Positions 35,012-47,340 of a stretch of 64,000 bases of DNA are shown here, one piece after another. The notes below the pieces were generated by a model, which did no database searches, was not told the DNA's origin, and saw nothing but the letters and a program-made list of their open reading frames with translations. The first letter of the stretch is position 1, and the number at the start of each line of letters is the position of its first letter. The translations under genes were made by a program, and so were the position numbers. The stretch is from Erpobdella octoculata. Taxonomy: Eukaryota > Annelida > Clitellata > Hirudinida > Erpobdellidae. The stretch lies in contig OZ022242.1 of assembly GCA_963978895.1 (NCBI GenBank), positions 29,581,306-29,645,305 on the forward strand. Direction: 5' to 3'.

Positions 35012-35261
35012 TTTTTGCAGCCTGTTTTGTTGGTTAACATCAACGCATCAAACTAGGTTTTGGTAGGCGAAAGCGCCTTTTTTTTTTAAAACATCTGACC
35101 ACATTATTAAGATTTGTAAATAATCAAAAACACTTATTCTGGCTCTAATAATCAAAAGGTACGCTTCTCGCATACACACATGTCTAGACCCTTGTCTATT
35201 TACGTGTAATTTTGTTCATTTATTTGTATGTGTGTGTGCACTAAAGTACTGCACGGCCTAT

Positions 35262-35505
35262 TTTTTCGGCCCGGCGCAGCCCAGCCCGTCTTATGAGTCA
35301 AATTTTCAGATTCGGCTTGGTCTGTCAGTGTTTGAACCTGGCCCAGCCTAGCCCGTTTTATGAGCCACGTTTTAAAATCTGCCTCGTCAAGTTTTCACAG
35401 GCCTGAATTTTCTCCAAAATTTTCTGCCCGTCTGTCCTGTCAAACTTGGCTCTGCTCAGCCATTAAAAAATACTAAGATCCTGGCCCGGCCTGACTCGTT
35501 TGAAA
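35262..35505. repeat. GC-rich degenerate repeat with GGCCCAGCC/AGCCCG words
   Basis: CCCAGCCCGTCTTATGAGTC and CCTAGCCCGTTTTATGAGCC are two diverged copies of a ~75-bp unit, with a later CCTGGCCCGGCCTGACTCG. Such sequence is found near ends of hAT-like elements; no boundaries seen. Confidence 0.45.
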
Positions 35506-36440
35506 CTCTTGAAATCAAATCTTGGTCCAATCACGGTCTTATTATTTATTCTCAAATTTAAAGTAAATCTTTTTGATAAAAGGTACCGTTCACTAAGACT
35601 CTTACGTTCTCATGATATCTTCCTCGAGTTAACACTAACATACATAATTTAGCATAAACCAGCATTTGATCGGAAAGATACATACTAACATGATTTTATT
35701 TTTATATCAAATCATTAAACTTATTTTTTTATTTATTTATTAAATCTGCAAAAAACCCAGTTTTACGGTTTCCTTGTTATTTTCGATGAATTACCAGTTA
35801 AAAAAACAAATATAATTGCAATAAACAGTTTAGACAATTTTCTGATATTGCATATTTCAGAATCAGGTTTGTTTTATTAATTAAAAAAAAACTATTTTAC
35901 AGAAACAAAACACTCCAAGACATGCATAACAAATTGAAAGTTATTTGATGAATGAATACATCATTTCTGAAATGACTTTGATGAAGCTGCTTTCATCTTT
36001 ACTGTCATATCAACGAAGCGTCTCAAAGCAGTTTGTGATTGATCGTGCCTGTTCCATTTGTTTCTCTGTTATATGTCTCAAATCATTGAACATTCCAAAA
36101 GCAAACATTAATTTCTGCAAATGTTTAAAAAATTTAAAAAAAACTAAAAAATGAATAAAATTACAAAAAATTACAACTCCACGCATTCAATTTTCTTGAA
36201 AGTTGGCAAACCTTAGGAACATGGGCCAAAAATGTTCTTAGTTGGTGTTGCTCACAAAAACACCATTCGATTGTTGTTTTATGATTGATCAATTTTTTCA
36301 GAAACTTTAATGTCTATTAAAAATGAAAAAAGCCAGAGTGTGCGTAACATATTTTAAAATCGAACCAAATTTAATGGAAGGTATTTGTTAAAAATTACAC
36401 TAGAGGTCGTCTCGTAGTGGTGTTCTCTGGATTCTGTATA

Positions 36441-36540
36441 GTTAACTAGAGATAGCCCGTCAAAAATGACGGAAGTTTTAAAATACGGCGCCCGTTATTA
36501 TAAAAATAGTCAACAAAAACAAAATGACATTTGATAACCA
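36441..36540. repeat. Dispersed-repeat end with CCGTCAAAAATGACGG hairpin
   Basis: AGAGATAGCCCGTCAAAAATG then ACGG forms a 6-bp stem with 4-base loop. The inverted copy is at 57012-57035 (CCGTCATTTTTAACGGGC). I take it as the terminal hairpin of the same family. Confidence 0.55.
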
Positions 36541-36989
36541 TAAAAAATTTTTTTTGTATATAAGCAAATTTATTGAAATTTTTTATTGTGTTTAAATTTT
36601 CAATTTACTAACGTATTTCATATAAATTCAAATGATGTGAAAATTAAAGAGTGCAATAATTAGTTATTAAAGAATTTCAATATACACGACATCTGAACTT
36701 AATTCATAGGAAAAACAAAACTAATATATATATATATTGATTTTATTTTTAATAAATATTGATTTTTTATTAATTAATGTTATTTTTAACTAAATTACCT
36801 ACATTTTTAGTCACACTCTTAATAGTTAACAAGTAAGCTGTAAAAAACAAGGGTTTTTCCCAAATCCCTTTTATTTTAGGATTTGCCTGCTTTTTATTTA
36901 TTGCAATTTTTTTAAATGTCAGACATGTCACCCAATCATGTTTCTCTACTTTACGATAAATCAAATAAGTTGCATTATCTCTTCCTCCG

Positions 36990-37330
36990 AAACCTATCAC
37001 CACACACTTGCAAATCTGTTTTAGCAGGACTTCCGAAGTTCCAGACCCACCCTCTACAGTCGGTTGTCATTGCAGCCACTAGACTGGTGATGCGAGCCAG
37101 AAAATATATCCGTATATCCCCCATCATTCAAGAGCTGCATTGGCTGGAGGTCGATTGCAGTGTAAATTTCAAGTCTTTAAGTGCCTCTACGATTCGGCCC
37201 CTCCATATTTGCGCTCGGAAGTAACACGCGTGTGCAACGTTCTGCCTTGAAGAAAGAAGACTTGGGTCGTCATCCTCGTCTTTGCTCCTCATCCTTGCAG
37301 CTCGTCTAAAGAGCGCTGGGGACAGAAGTT
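36990..37330 (+). pseudogene. C-terminal RT fragment of a non-LTR retrotransposon
   Basis: The frame at 36916-37224 contains LPKFQTHPLQSVVIAATRLV, then ISPIIQELHWLEVDC, which match the 'LQ.V.NAAARLV....HITP.L..LHWLPV' pattern at the end of L2/CR1-like reverse transcriptases. A +1 shift continues it as FKCLYDSAPPYLRSEVTR near 37170-37225. Clearly decayed. Confidence 0.75.
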
Positions 37331-38825
37331 TTGCGGTGGTATTTTAAAATGTTTTTAAATGCTTTTATTTAACTTCACTCGTCTCTCTGTCTGTTTGTTC
37401 ATCTGTAGTGATCAAATCTTAGAAGCAAAAATACACCCACCTTTCGACCACCTAGAGCTATGAAACTTTATCCAATAAACGGTAAGTTATAAAATTTGAT
37501 TTAGTTTTGCGTTAGGTTCACGTTCTGATTATATCGTGTGTTATGTGTTTAATCACGTTCTGATTAAACAAACTACTAACTAACTAACTCTAACATCATA
37601 CATTGTATCTCCTATTGAAATAAAAGTAATATAATTAGAAAATAGTTTAACCTATGATTTTTGTTATGATTTTACAGAAAATGGTTTCAAATGTCAGTAA
37701 TTAAAATTAATCCAATGACCATATTAGTATGCATCAATACCTGATTGAAAATAAAGAGTTATGGATTAAAGCAAATCGGCGTGAACATTTTGTGCCAACA
37801 AAATATTAAAAGATTTGTTCACTTCATGTCACAGAGAAGGATTTTATTTATAGTTCAACTGACACAAACACAAGACGGGTCAGCAAGTATAAGAACTCAG
37901 GAATTGAAAGAAATTTTAAAGCGTTTTTTGTCTGAATCTGTTTCTTCAGTTTGCCTAATGCACCTAAATATTTAACAAGCTCTTCTAAAGTATGTCGCAC
38001 AACAAATTCAACATCCGAACAATGACTCGGTTCAGTGAATAGTCGATATGATGATATGTATAAAAATATGAAGAAGGAGGCCTCACCAGACCTCCCGAAT
38101 ATGCTTGGAATGTTACAGTTTACTTTTTCAAAGTTTGCCATGCCTTAAAAAGTCTAAAGAACTGTTTGAAAAATATTTGAGATCCTTTGATCACATGGTC
38201 CTGTTTCAATAAAATCAGAAAGATGTTTTAATGACAATCTTTATTTTTTTAATCTTTTTCAAATTATTGCAATTTTAAATCTTTTTTTAATTGTTTAAGC
38301 AGAAATTATATAATTACATTAGAAAATATAAAAAATACAGTGAAGGAAAAATTAAAAATTTGAAAAATTAATTTGTTGTTTTTTTTATTGGAAATTGCTT
38401 ATCAAACAACGCTTGGAACGTGAATAAGGAAAACAAATTAATGGGAGAAACTTTTGTTATAACTCTGATGCAGCATGGCCCACGCATGTACACTAGGTTT
38501 TGAGTTGGCTGTCCTGGTCTTATATTAAGAAGTCCATGATTTGACGTGGTAAATTACTTAAGTGTTTCTTTGCTTAATCTTATTACAAGTTTTCTTTCAA
38601 AATTTTTATTAAACATAAAAACTGATTGGGCTTTTTAAAAATAACCATAATAATAAAAGCAAGTCGGAATGCCTGACGTGAAAAAATAGGAATAATGTAG
38701 CTGGGTTTTTGTTGTGGAAACTGCATGAAATGTAATGAAGAGCGATTGAAAAAATTGCTGAATCTGGAGAAGAAACAAACGTTTTCCGAGGAGGTAAATG
38801 ATACAATGATAAAAGATAAAACAGC
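37331..38825. other. AT-rich stretch, nothing firm recognised
   Basis: A TCTCTGTCTGTTTG patch at 37384 recalls the arms at 32.3/33.6 kb. Open frames at 37745 and 38583-38940 match no family I know. Confidence 0.4.
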
Positions 38826-39298
38826 TAGCAATTAAACGTGAAATACAGAGAAAAGAGATTGTAACTGACATTGAAATTATAAAAGATAGCATTTCTGCCT
38901 TCAATGATAAACTGAACAAATTTGATCTTGGATAAGTCAAGGGGCAAATAAATGAGGCTAATAAAAAATCCCAAAAATAGTTTGATTTCTTTAATACAAA
39001 AATAGATACCCTGTCATGTGAAGTTAAATCTGAGGTTCAAGTGATAAAAAAATCAATAAAAAAATTTCTTAACTCTAAGGAAACTGAAAAAAGAGAAAAA
39101 AATGTAATTAATTATAGACTAATCGAAAGTGGCTTAGATGGCAAAGAAGGTAATAATGAAGACAGAAGTCTAGTTAATAAATTTCTTCTAGGTATAAATG
39201 TTAAACGACTTTTTAGATTAGGACAAAAAAGAGAAAAAGTTCGTCCCTTGTTAATTGAATTTGATTTCAGAGTGAAAACAGTTTTCAACCTGTTTTGA
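38826..39298 (+). pseudogene. LINE ORF1-like fragment
   Basis: A coiled-coil-like Lys/Glu-rich part (two stops near 38930 and 38980) runs into EKREKNVINYRLIESGLDG, NVKRLFRLGQKREKVRPLLI and EF. This has the pattern of the RRM-type ORF1 protein of CR1-like LINEs (RxxNVxIxGL... RLG... RPLLVxF). It is cut at 39298, where hAT-like sequence starts. Confidence 0.5.
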
Positions 39299-39787
39299 AA
39301 TCTATTCAAATTTTATTACATGAAATGAGTCAACGTTTCTCAAAAATAGTAAAATCAGATGGTTTGGATTTTGATCCAATATATGTGTTAGCAGCATTTC
39401 TGGACCCACGTTATGCTTTGCTCATTGAAGGTGAATTATTGGAAAATGCCAAATGCGAGCTTAAACGTTTGGTAGGCTTAGTACTAAAATTTAAAAACTC
39501 AAAACAGTGAAATGATATTACATTTTTTTGTTGCAGGTTCTTGTGTCTGGAATGCCAGGCATTTCTAGCCATTCCTTCAGCAGCCACTCAACAGCTGTAA
39601 ATGTAGTCTACAATTCAAATCAAGAAAAGCATAGCACGCGGGATACGTTCGAAATTTTGAATGCTGCTCGGGCAAAAATTAAACAAAGGAAGCTATTAGA
39701 AACACCAAATGAAGGAGTCGCTTCAATAGATGTTGAAATAACATCATATTGTAATATGATAATGGAACACGAACTTACACGTTTTTG
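39299..39787 (+). pseudogene. hAT transposase C-terminal relic
   Basis: LDFDPIYVLAAFLDPRYALL has the 'A.LDPRYK.L' motif of hAT (ZBED-like) transposases, followed by AKCELKRLV. A second open part (39528-39787), after a possible intron, contains IDVEITSYCNMIMEHE. The dimerisation end is missing. Confidence 0.55.
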
Positions 39788-41620
39788 AAGTGGATCTGCC
39801 GTTTCGAAGACGCTATCACTTCAAACGATGAAGGATTGTCAGACGAGAATTTTAATATCCAAATTAGACATGTGTAGTTATTCAAAGCTCACCTATCACA
39901 TACTGCCGCGAACCCCGAAGAACCTGCAGTATGATGAAGCGGAGACGACCCTGGACAGACTTTTTGGAGAGAAAGTAACAATCTTCAGAAGGAGGTATGA
40001 GCTTTTTCGTTTATCAATTGGTGAAAAAGAGTATAGCTCATTTGGTGCAAAAGTAAACAGAATGTGTGAACAAGCTCAACTTGGCAAAATAACGATGGAG
40101 AATTTCAAATGCCTAATTTTTGTGTCTGGACTGAAAGGTTACGCTCACGCTGACATGTGCTCCAGGCTGTTACGAAGATTAGAAATGCATAATGCTTGCA
40201 CGCTGGAAAATTTGACAAGAGAGTGTGACATAATCACGAAATTACAGGTCGATTCCAACGTCGTGTCAAGGCCAACCCCAATCGTCGCTGCAGTTGAAGC
40301 AAAGCAGAAGAAGAAGAAAAACAACCGTGATCTCCCTAGCAAAAAGATGGGCCAATGTTCTTCACGTGGTGCTTGTTTCATCTGCGGATCTAAAAGTCAT
40401 TTTAGAAAAGACTGTCCGAAAAATGCAAACGACTCTGGTTATAATCAACGAAAGATAAAAACTAGAGTTAAGAAGGTTGAAGACAAAATAATAGAAAATC
40501 GGTCACTATGGACAACTTTAGTAAAACAGAGGTGAAAATGCAGCTGGACTCTGGTGCAGATGTGACGGTGATCAGCAAAGAAGTGTGGGAAAGAATCGGG
40601 TCTCCGCTTCTCGATGAATTGTCAACATATCTGGGTGCTGCAAATGGAACACCGATTCAAGTTATGGGTCAATTCGACGTAGAGTTCTCCTGCATGGGAC
40701 ATTCAGGCCTTGGTCGCTGCTTCGTGGCTGAACCTTTTGAAGAACTGCTGGGCATCGAATAGATGAATCAACTTCCACCCTTTCAAGAAGCATTTGACGC
40801 TATCTGTTGCAAAATTGAACAGAATTCGAGTGAAGGAAAACAACTCTCAAGAGACTTGGAAATATGTTTTTGATGTTTTCAAGAAAGAGCTGGGACGTTG
40901 CAAAAAGATGAAGCAGCTGGTGGTCAAGCAGGGGACACGTCCAACCTCCTGTAGACAGAGGAAGATTGCATTCGCACATAAAGAGGCTGTGAATGCAGAG
41001 TTATAACGTCTTGTCCAGCAAGGAGTTTTGAAGAAAGTCGACTACACCAATTGAGCATCTCCAGTTGTCGTGGTGGCTAAGAAGAATAGGCTCATCTGAA
41101 TCTGTGCTGATTTTAAGACGGGGCTGAATGAGGCATTAGAGATGCATCGACACCCACTACCGACTCCCGAAGAAATCTTCGCTTGTCTGAACCAAGGCGC
41201 ATGGTTCACAGATGCGTATTTGCAGATAGAAGTCGAAGAAGACACAAAATAGCTGCTGACGATTAATACAACAAAGGGTCTGTTACAATATCAGCGGCTA
41301 CCTTTTGGAGTCAAGTGCGCACCTGGCATCTTCCAAGAAGCAATGGACAGCATGACATCAGGTCTGGAGGGCTGTGCTGCTTACTTGGATGACATAATAG
41401 TGACTGGAGCAACATTGGAAGAACACAACCGGAATGTACATGCTTTTTCAAAAGGATTGCAGAATTTGGTTTCCACTTGCAGGCTGAAAAGTGTTCTTTC
41501 GCAATGAAAGAAATCAAGTTCTTGGGGCAGGTCGTAAATAGTAATGGCCGTCGACCAAACCCAGAAAAAATAGAAACAATCAGAGGGATGCCAGTACCCA
41601 AAGACAAAAAGCAGTGAGTT
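39780..41620 (+). pseudogene. Gypsy-type gag-protease-RT relic
   Basis: Gag (39785-40500) shows FRRRYELF, FGAKVNRMCEQAQLGKITM and a CCHC knuckle (CFICGSKSHFRKDC). Protease (about 40505-40760) has MQLDSGADVTVISKEVW. RT (about 40790-41600) shows DFKTGLNEAL, FTDAYLQIE, LPFGVKCAPGIFQ and the catalytic YLDDIIV. Several in-frame stops (40760, 41004, 41053, 41098, 41250, 41505) and a shift break it; RNase H and integrase are absent. The family is the K02A2.6-like type. Sequence changes to MULE-derived DNA after about 41740. Confidence 0.85.
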
Positions 41621-41954
41621 GGAAGAAATTGATGTTGAAAAAAAGAAGATTGTGTTGGAAAAGAAAACAAGATGTTAAAGAAGAAACACAAGCTAACCAA
41701 AACGAACTAGTGTGTGTTTATGATAGCGACGGTAAATACCTACTAACTAATGCCATTATAAAATTTAATTATTTGTACTTGTTCCAATATTGCATTAAAC
41801 AACATATTTTTTTAAAGATGGGTTGAGGACAATGGCGGAAATAAAAATGAACTAAAAAGCGACGAAGGTAAATACAAACGATTTTGAACAGTTCATAAAA
41901 TAATACAGCCCACCAGTAATTTAGTTTTATATTTGTAATTTACTTCCATTCTAA

Positions 41955-42615
41955 GACTCTGATGACGATGAACCCATGTTCTCAATTCTTGAAAACGCTA
42001 CAACACGCGGCAAAGACATGTTTTACGATTCACGTGGATATGCGCTAATTGTTGAGAAAAAAGACCTAAAAAACAACAAAGTATTTTGGACGTGTGCTCA
42101 TCGATCAAAATCTAAAGACACAGAAAGTAGTAAAAGTAAGTCATTTAATGACTCAGAATAAACATTTGAACATGCTAATTGTTGGTGTTTTTAGCAGCAT
42201 GCAGAGGAAGAGTTGTTCAAACCGGTTTTCATCACAATTGCACACAGCCCCATACTTGCCTACCGAATCAATCCATTCAGGAGCAAAAACAAATCAGGAC
42301 TGCAATTATAGAAAAAGGCAAAGCTCAATCACACATTGGATCGAAAGAGATTGTTATGGATTCCTTGTTGGAACACAATGCCGATGCTTCAATTCTTCCA
42401 AAGTTCTCCACGCTAAAGAGGTACATAAACGTGAAACTATTTTTTTTTATCGACATTTCTTTCTTATTCAACAAATCTGCTTCTAGACTAGTTAACAAGC
42501 ATCGGCAACAAAGCAGACCATCGCAGCCGGCAAGTCTGGAAGCCGAAATACTTATCCAGCATTTGCCCGCTAATTTCCTGATAAAAGATATAAGAATTGA
42601 CGGCCATTGTTGAGA
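41955..42615 (+). pseudogene. FLYWCH-MULE transposase N-terminal region, copy A
   Basis: The frame from 41955 gives GKDMFYDSRGYALIVEKKD and VFWTCAH, the FLYWCH zinc finger. A clean intron (GTAAGTCATT at 42136 to TTTTTAG at 42193) leads to CRGRVV and HTCLPNQSIQEQKQIRTAI. A further intron precedes RLVNKHRQQSRPSQP. This order (FLYWCH, then the QIR and RQ..RP motifs) is typical of Mutator-like transposases of animals. The frame then ends at IDGHC-stop (42613); the catalytic part lies beyond a second, broken N-terminal copy. Confidence 0.7.
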
Positions 42616-42946
42616 AGTGGTCTTTGCTTCTGAGATTTTTTAAAATCTCATATAATATTTTTCGATTGCAGCGCCACTTCTTTTAATCTCTAGGACTGAG
42701 AGTGTATATAGGTACAATTGCATAATAACTTTTATTACACGCCTGTGCACATCGATATTTCGCTATACGACTAATTACGTAAGCGTGACAGAATCAGTGA
42801 GTGAGTGACGTGGGCTACTATATAATTAATTTGTTCAAAACATTTAGTTAGTTTCTGTAATATAGCAATCTAATATAGCTCAAACAATTTGACAACTATA
42901 AAGTATAGCCCAACAATAATTTATGATTTACTATCGATTTTAAAAT

Positions 42947-43370
42947 TCAGATGACGATGAACCAACTATCTCCGTCCTTGAAAAAGCAACAAAAAGCGGG
43001 AAAAACATGTTGTATGACTCACGTGGATTTGCGCTGACTGTTGAAAAGACGGATCACAGTTCCATACCTGCCTACCAAACCTATCTATCCCGGAACAGAA
43101 AAAAATCAGATCGGCTATTATCGAAAAAGGCAAAGCTCAACCACACATAGGATTTAAACAAATTGTTATGGATTTCTTTTTTGGAACATAATGCCGATGT
43201 TTCCGTTCTTCCAAACAACACTTCATTGAAAATGTACTTAAGAGTCAAAACATTTTGTGCTTAGTTTGTTTATTCGCTATAACTCGGGAAAATTGTTTCT
43301 AGACTGGTTAACATGCAAAAAATTTTCTCATAAAAGACATATGAATTGAAAGTGGACGCCATTTAGTTTT
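42947..43370 (+). pseudogene. FLYWCH-MULE N-terminal region, copy B (decayed)
   Basis: Repeats copy A at the DNA level: GATGACGATGAACC, then LEKATKSGKNMLYDSRGFAL. The second half of the FLYWCH finger and the intron are missing. The remaining part carries shifts and stops (DLNK preceded by a stop, SFLEHNADVSVLP). Confidence 0.65.
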
Positions 43371-43409
43371 AGCAATCAAAAAATAGCTCGAAATCGGGGA
43401 AAATTCCAA

Positions 43410-43646
43410 GAATTTTTATATGGATGCTACTTTTGAGGTATACTTTAAGTGCATAGTATGGTAATATTTGAAAATATTTAGTAATTTTATTTATTTACTT
43501 AAAGGTGGTTCAACAATCCTTCTATCAGTTTCTATAAATACACACTTTTATTAGTGAAAATGAGTAAATGAAGATGGTCCCGGTTGCGTTTGTCATAATG
43601 TCGAAAAAAGAGCAACCGATTATGAAGCTGTATTGCGACTGTTAAG
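43410..43646 (+). pseudogene. MULE transposase catalytic part, left of hAT insertion
   Basis: MDATFE at 43420 fits the first Asp motif of MULE transposases (DATFKV). It is followed by a possible intron and, near 43576-43646, VPVAFVIMSKK and RATDYEAVLRLL, the next conserved block. A one-base loss in an A run breaks the frame. The sequence resumes at 46641 after a 2986-bp hAT element. Confidence 0.6.
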
Positions 43647-46632
43647 CAGTGATGGGTAGTAACAAATTACAAGTAACGAAATTACAGTAACAAATTACTT
43701 TTTTCAGTAACAAGTAACGTAACAGATTACTTTTCAAAATTGTAACAAAGTAACAGTAACAAATTACTTTTTTAAAGTAACAGTAACGGATTTTGTAAAA
43801 TTGTTACTTGTTACTTTTTATTTTCGAGCATTGGATCAAGCGTTAAGATGGCGTGAGTCTGGACCAATAGGAGCAAAGTGTGTCACTGGATTCATGATCT
43901 CGTTCATTTTAACAACGCGCCATATCAGGGTAAACAAACTTACTTTTTATTATCGTTTACTCTTTCGGAAACGTTTGCGATGTAGTAACTGCCTAGATAA
44001 AAAAATAATTAATATAAATCACTGTTTCCACTTTTATCGAGTTCACACTGTCAACTTGGCAATTTCATTCATTCTAAATAAATTATCTTCCAGAAGCAAA
44101 AGAAGTCAACCTTGTACACACTTTTCAGCGAGTTCACAGATCGTGTTTTGGGATCATGGAAGTTAATAAAGAGTTAAATTATGAAGAAACTGGTAATGAA
44201 ATCGGATGGGTGCATCAGCTAGAAAAATATTTTAAAATAACTGAAAATGACGGAAAGAACGTCAAGGTGTTGTGTCTACAGTGTCTGCCTAAGAAAGTGT
44301 ATCTAAGTACTTCAAAGATTAGTCCAGCCAACCTTCTAAAACATGTGGAAGTGAGTTTTATTAGTTTTATGTTTTTACTTTTAGAAAATAGCGTCTGAAT
44401 TTTAAATTTGTAATAAGTTATTAGTTATTAGAAAGTTGTATGTATGCTCACATTGAGTTTGTTTAAAGTACTTTAATAGATTATGTTTAAAAAATACAAA
44501 TTTTAATGTTTTTTCACTAGAGAAAACATCCTGCAATTTCTGATAAAGTCAAGTTAACTCGTAAGCGAAAAGCCACATGCGAAATAAATGAGGCTCCCGC
44601 AAAAAAGATGATGACTCAATCAAGCATGCTGCAAAGTTTAAACAACAATTGTGTCACTCAAGCGACTGTGGATCAGCTGATCATAAGTTTCATTATTGAA
44701 TACATGGAGCCATTAAGCATTGTGGAGGCGCAATCTTTTGTTAATCTCATTCAAGGACTCCAGCCAACCCGAAAGGTGATGACAAGAAAAACGCTTGATG
44801 GTTAGTATTTAAGAATTAGAAGTGATTTTTCTTAATTTTTAATACTAGAGTTGCTTGAAATAGTTTTATATTTATTTTCAAAGGAAGCTTGGATTTTCTT
44901 GAAGCTCAGATGAAAAACAACGTAATAGAAGCACTTAGCAGAGTGGATCATGTTTGTACCACAGCCGATATATGGAGCGCTAACAACAAGAGCTTTCTTG
45001 GAATCACTGCACATTGGATAGACTCTGCCTCGCTACAAAGACGTTTTGCAGCATTGTGCTGTGAGCGTTTGAAGGGTCCTCACACATATGACAGTATTGC
45101 TGATAGGTTAAATTCTGTGCATAATGCCTACCGCATACGTAGCAAAGTAGTGATGACCGTTACCGACAATGGGTCAAATTTTGTTAAAGCCTTTAAAGAG
45201 TATAAACTTGATGCTCAAACCAATTACACTACTGATTATGATGATGATGAAAGCATAACCTTTGAAGATGTTGATGCACTGATGAAAAGCTCCGGGCCTG
45301 AAGACAGTGAATTCTATTTACCACCGCATCAGCGTTGTGCTGCGCATACACTGAATTTGATTGCTAGCCATGATATAGATATGGCAAATAACGATGCAAA
45401 TTATAAGAAGATTTTTCGCTCCACAATGGCCAAATGCACCACTTTATGGAATAAAACTTCACGAAGCACAAAATTTGCTGACATTGTGCACGACAAGTTG
45501 CAAACATGCTTCATTTTCCCAAATGCAACACGCTGGAACTCTTATTTCAATGCCGTTGATAAAATAAGACAAGTTATTGATAAACATTCAGAAGATAAGA
45601 TCATTGATGTTTTTCAGGCTCTTGAGGTACCAGCATTTCGACCTAATGAAAGAATGTTCTTGAAAGAATATTGTTGTGTGTTACAACCCCTTGCTTCTGC
45701 CCTGGATATACTTCAAGCTGAATCTAAGTGCTTTATAGGGTATTTGTTGCCCACACTAGCTTCATTGCGAACAAAGTTGCAAGCAATAAAACCAACACTG
45801 AAAATGGCGGCTCCTTTGGTTGAGGCAATTCTAACAAGTCTCAAAAGACGGTTTGAAGGTTATGATCTCAGAGATGATCTGATTATTGCCAGCCTTATCT
45901 TGCCACAATTTCGGCTAAGGTGGCTCGATGATAACGATAGAAGAAATTACGCCCGCAATTTGTTGTATGAGCAAGTGCTTGCTGTACAGCAGGTTGAAAT
46001 GCAGGCTGAACAACAAAATGGTTCAGCTGAGATGCCTCAGCCAGATGATGATTTTTTTATATTTGTTACAGATACATTTAAGCAAACTGATGAAACTGCG
46101 GAGGTGGATATGTATTTTAGCGATACTTCTCGTGATATTGAATCATTGCTCAAATTTCCATGTATCTTAAAATTGTTCAAAAGGTATAATACTTCTCTTC
46201 TATCAAGTGCTCCTGTTGAACGGCTGTTTAGCTTGGGTGGTCAAATTTTGACTCCAAGAAGAAATCGTTTGACTGATAGTCATTTTCAACGGCAACTGCT
46301 GCTCAGAGCTAATAAAGCTTTTTGTAGCTCAATCAAAGATCTTTAACATTTGACTGATTTGTTATAACTTTATAACTCTTTGATTTTTATAATAAAGTTG
46401 TGTTCTTATTTTAAAAACAAAATCATAGTATTAAGTTATGGGGTGTTGCATCTGTTTGTAAACAACTTTTTGTAAAGTAACAAAAATGTAATAAGTTACT
46501 TTCAAAACCAAAAAGTAACAGTAACAAATTACTTTTGAAAAAATGTAACAAGTAACAGTAACAAATTACTTTTTCATCATGTAACAAGTAACAGTAACAA
46601 ATTACAAAAGTAAAGTAACAAACCCAACACTG
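43647..46632 (+). mobile_element. Complete hAT transposon with 8-bp target duplication
   Basis: The ends are inverted: CAGTGATGGGTAGTAAC at left and the complement of CAGTGTTGGGTTTGTTAC at right. An exact 8-bp direct repeat, CTGTTAAG, flanks it (43639-43646 and 46633-46640), the hallmark of hAT insertion. Both ends carry many subterminal AGTAACAAATTAC-type motifs (43660-43805 and 46480-46620), likely transposase binding sites. The single gene inside is open throughout. I see no defect, so the element may be recent or active. Confidence 0.93.
44156..46346 (+). CDS. hAT transposase with BED zinc finger, three exons
   Basis: Exons 44156-44350, 44521-44800 and 44884-46346 join in phase (0, then 1) to give 645 residues, a normal size for the family. 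The BED finger (C40, C43, H63, H68) is split by intron 1. The catalytic domain shows TTADIWS (Asp ~187), TVTDNGSNF (Asp ~253) and RCAAHTLNLI, the CxxH motif. ATRWNSYF and the C-terminal dimerisation motif SSAPVERLFSLGGQ follow. Splice sites are good: GAA|GTGAGT, TTTCACTAG; GATG|GTTAGT, TTTTCAAAG. AATAAA follows at 46391. Known role: cuts and pastes the element in the nucleus. No stop or shift is seen. Confidence 0.92.
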
Positions 46633-46640
46633 CTGTTAAG

Positions 46641-47340
46641 AGATGAAAAATTTTTTCAGGCCAGCTTGACAGGTATGATTTAATTAATTAATTTAATAAA
46701 TTACGCTTTTTGAATTATAATTCTTTTTTTAGTGGACTATGATATAGCAATGTGGAAGGGAGCTAAAACTGTATTTCCCGGCATTTGCATTAACGGTTAT
46801 TTGTTTCATTACAACCAAGCAATTATCCGTCATCTCAATGTAAGTTTCGAAACATTAAAAAATATGTTATTTATATTGGATAAATGTTTAAATCATTCAT
46901 TTCTATCACTAGAAATACGGATTGAAATCTCCAAGACAAAACATGCCGCATTTGATCTTGGAAATAAAATCATGGCTCTGGCCTATTTACCTCCGGATCA
47001 AATGTCCAAAAATAAAAGTAAGTGTTACTATATTATTAGTGTTTACTGTTGATATTTTTTAATAACAATGTATTATTTAGCAATTTATGAATTACTTTCA
47101 AAAAAGTGGCTGAATGGGTCCTATCCAGTTTCAAGCTGGTCCTCTTTTGATGTCAAAATAAGAACCAACAACGACCTGGAAGGATGGAACAATGGCTTAA
47201 AGCAAATAGCCAACCACAACACAAGCCTTTATGCTTTGTGTTCCGTTTTAGAAAAGGAGGCACGAACTATAGCTCTAAACGAACAATTTGTGAGCTTGAA
47301 TAAGATTCAAAGGGCTAAGAAAAGCTACCAAAGAGAAGGA
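46641..47340 (+). pseudogene. MULE transposase catalytic part, right of hAT insertion
   Basis: After the duplicated CTGTTAAG, AGATGAAAAATTT continues the MULE frame to a donor near 46673. The next exon (46733-46838) encodes VDYDIAMWKGAKTVFPGI and LFHYNQAIIRHLN, the conserved 'FH..QA..R' block of MULE transposases. Later exons carry LAYLPPDQM and WSSFDVKIRTNNDLEGWNNGL, with the 'RTNN..E.W' motif. Donors GTAAGTTTC (46839) and GTAAGTGTT (47019) are well preserved. From about 47345 the same open frame turns into LINE RT. Confidence 0.8.
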
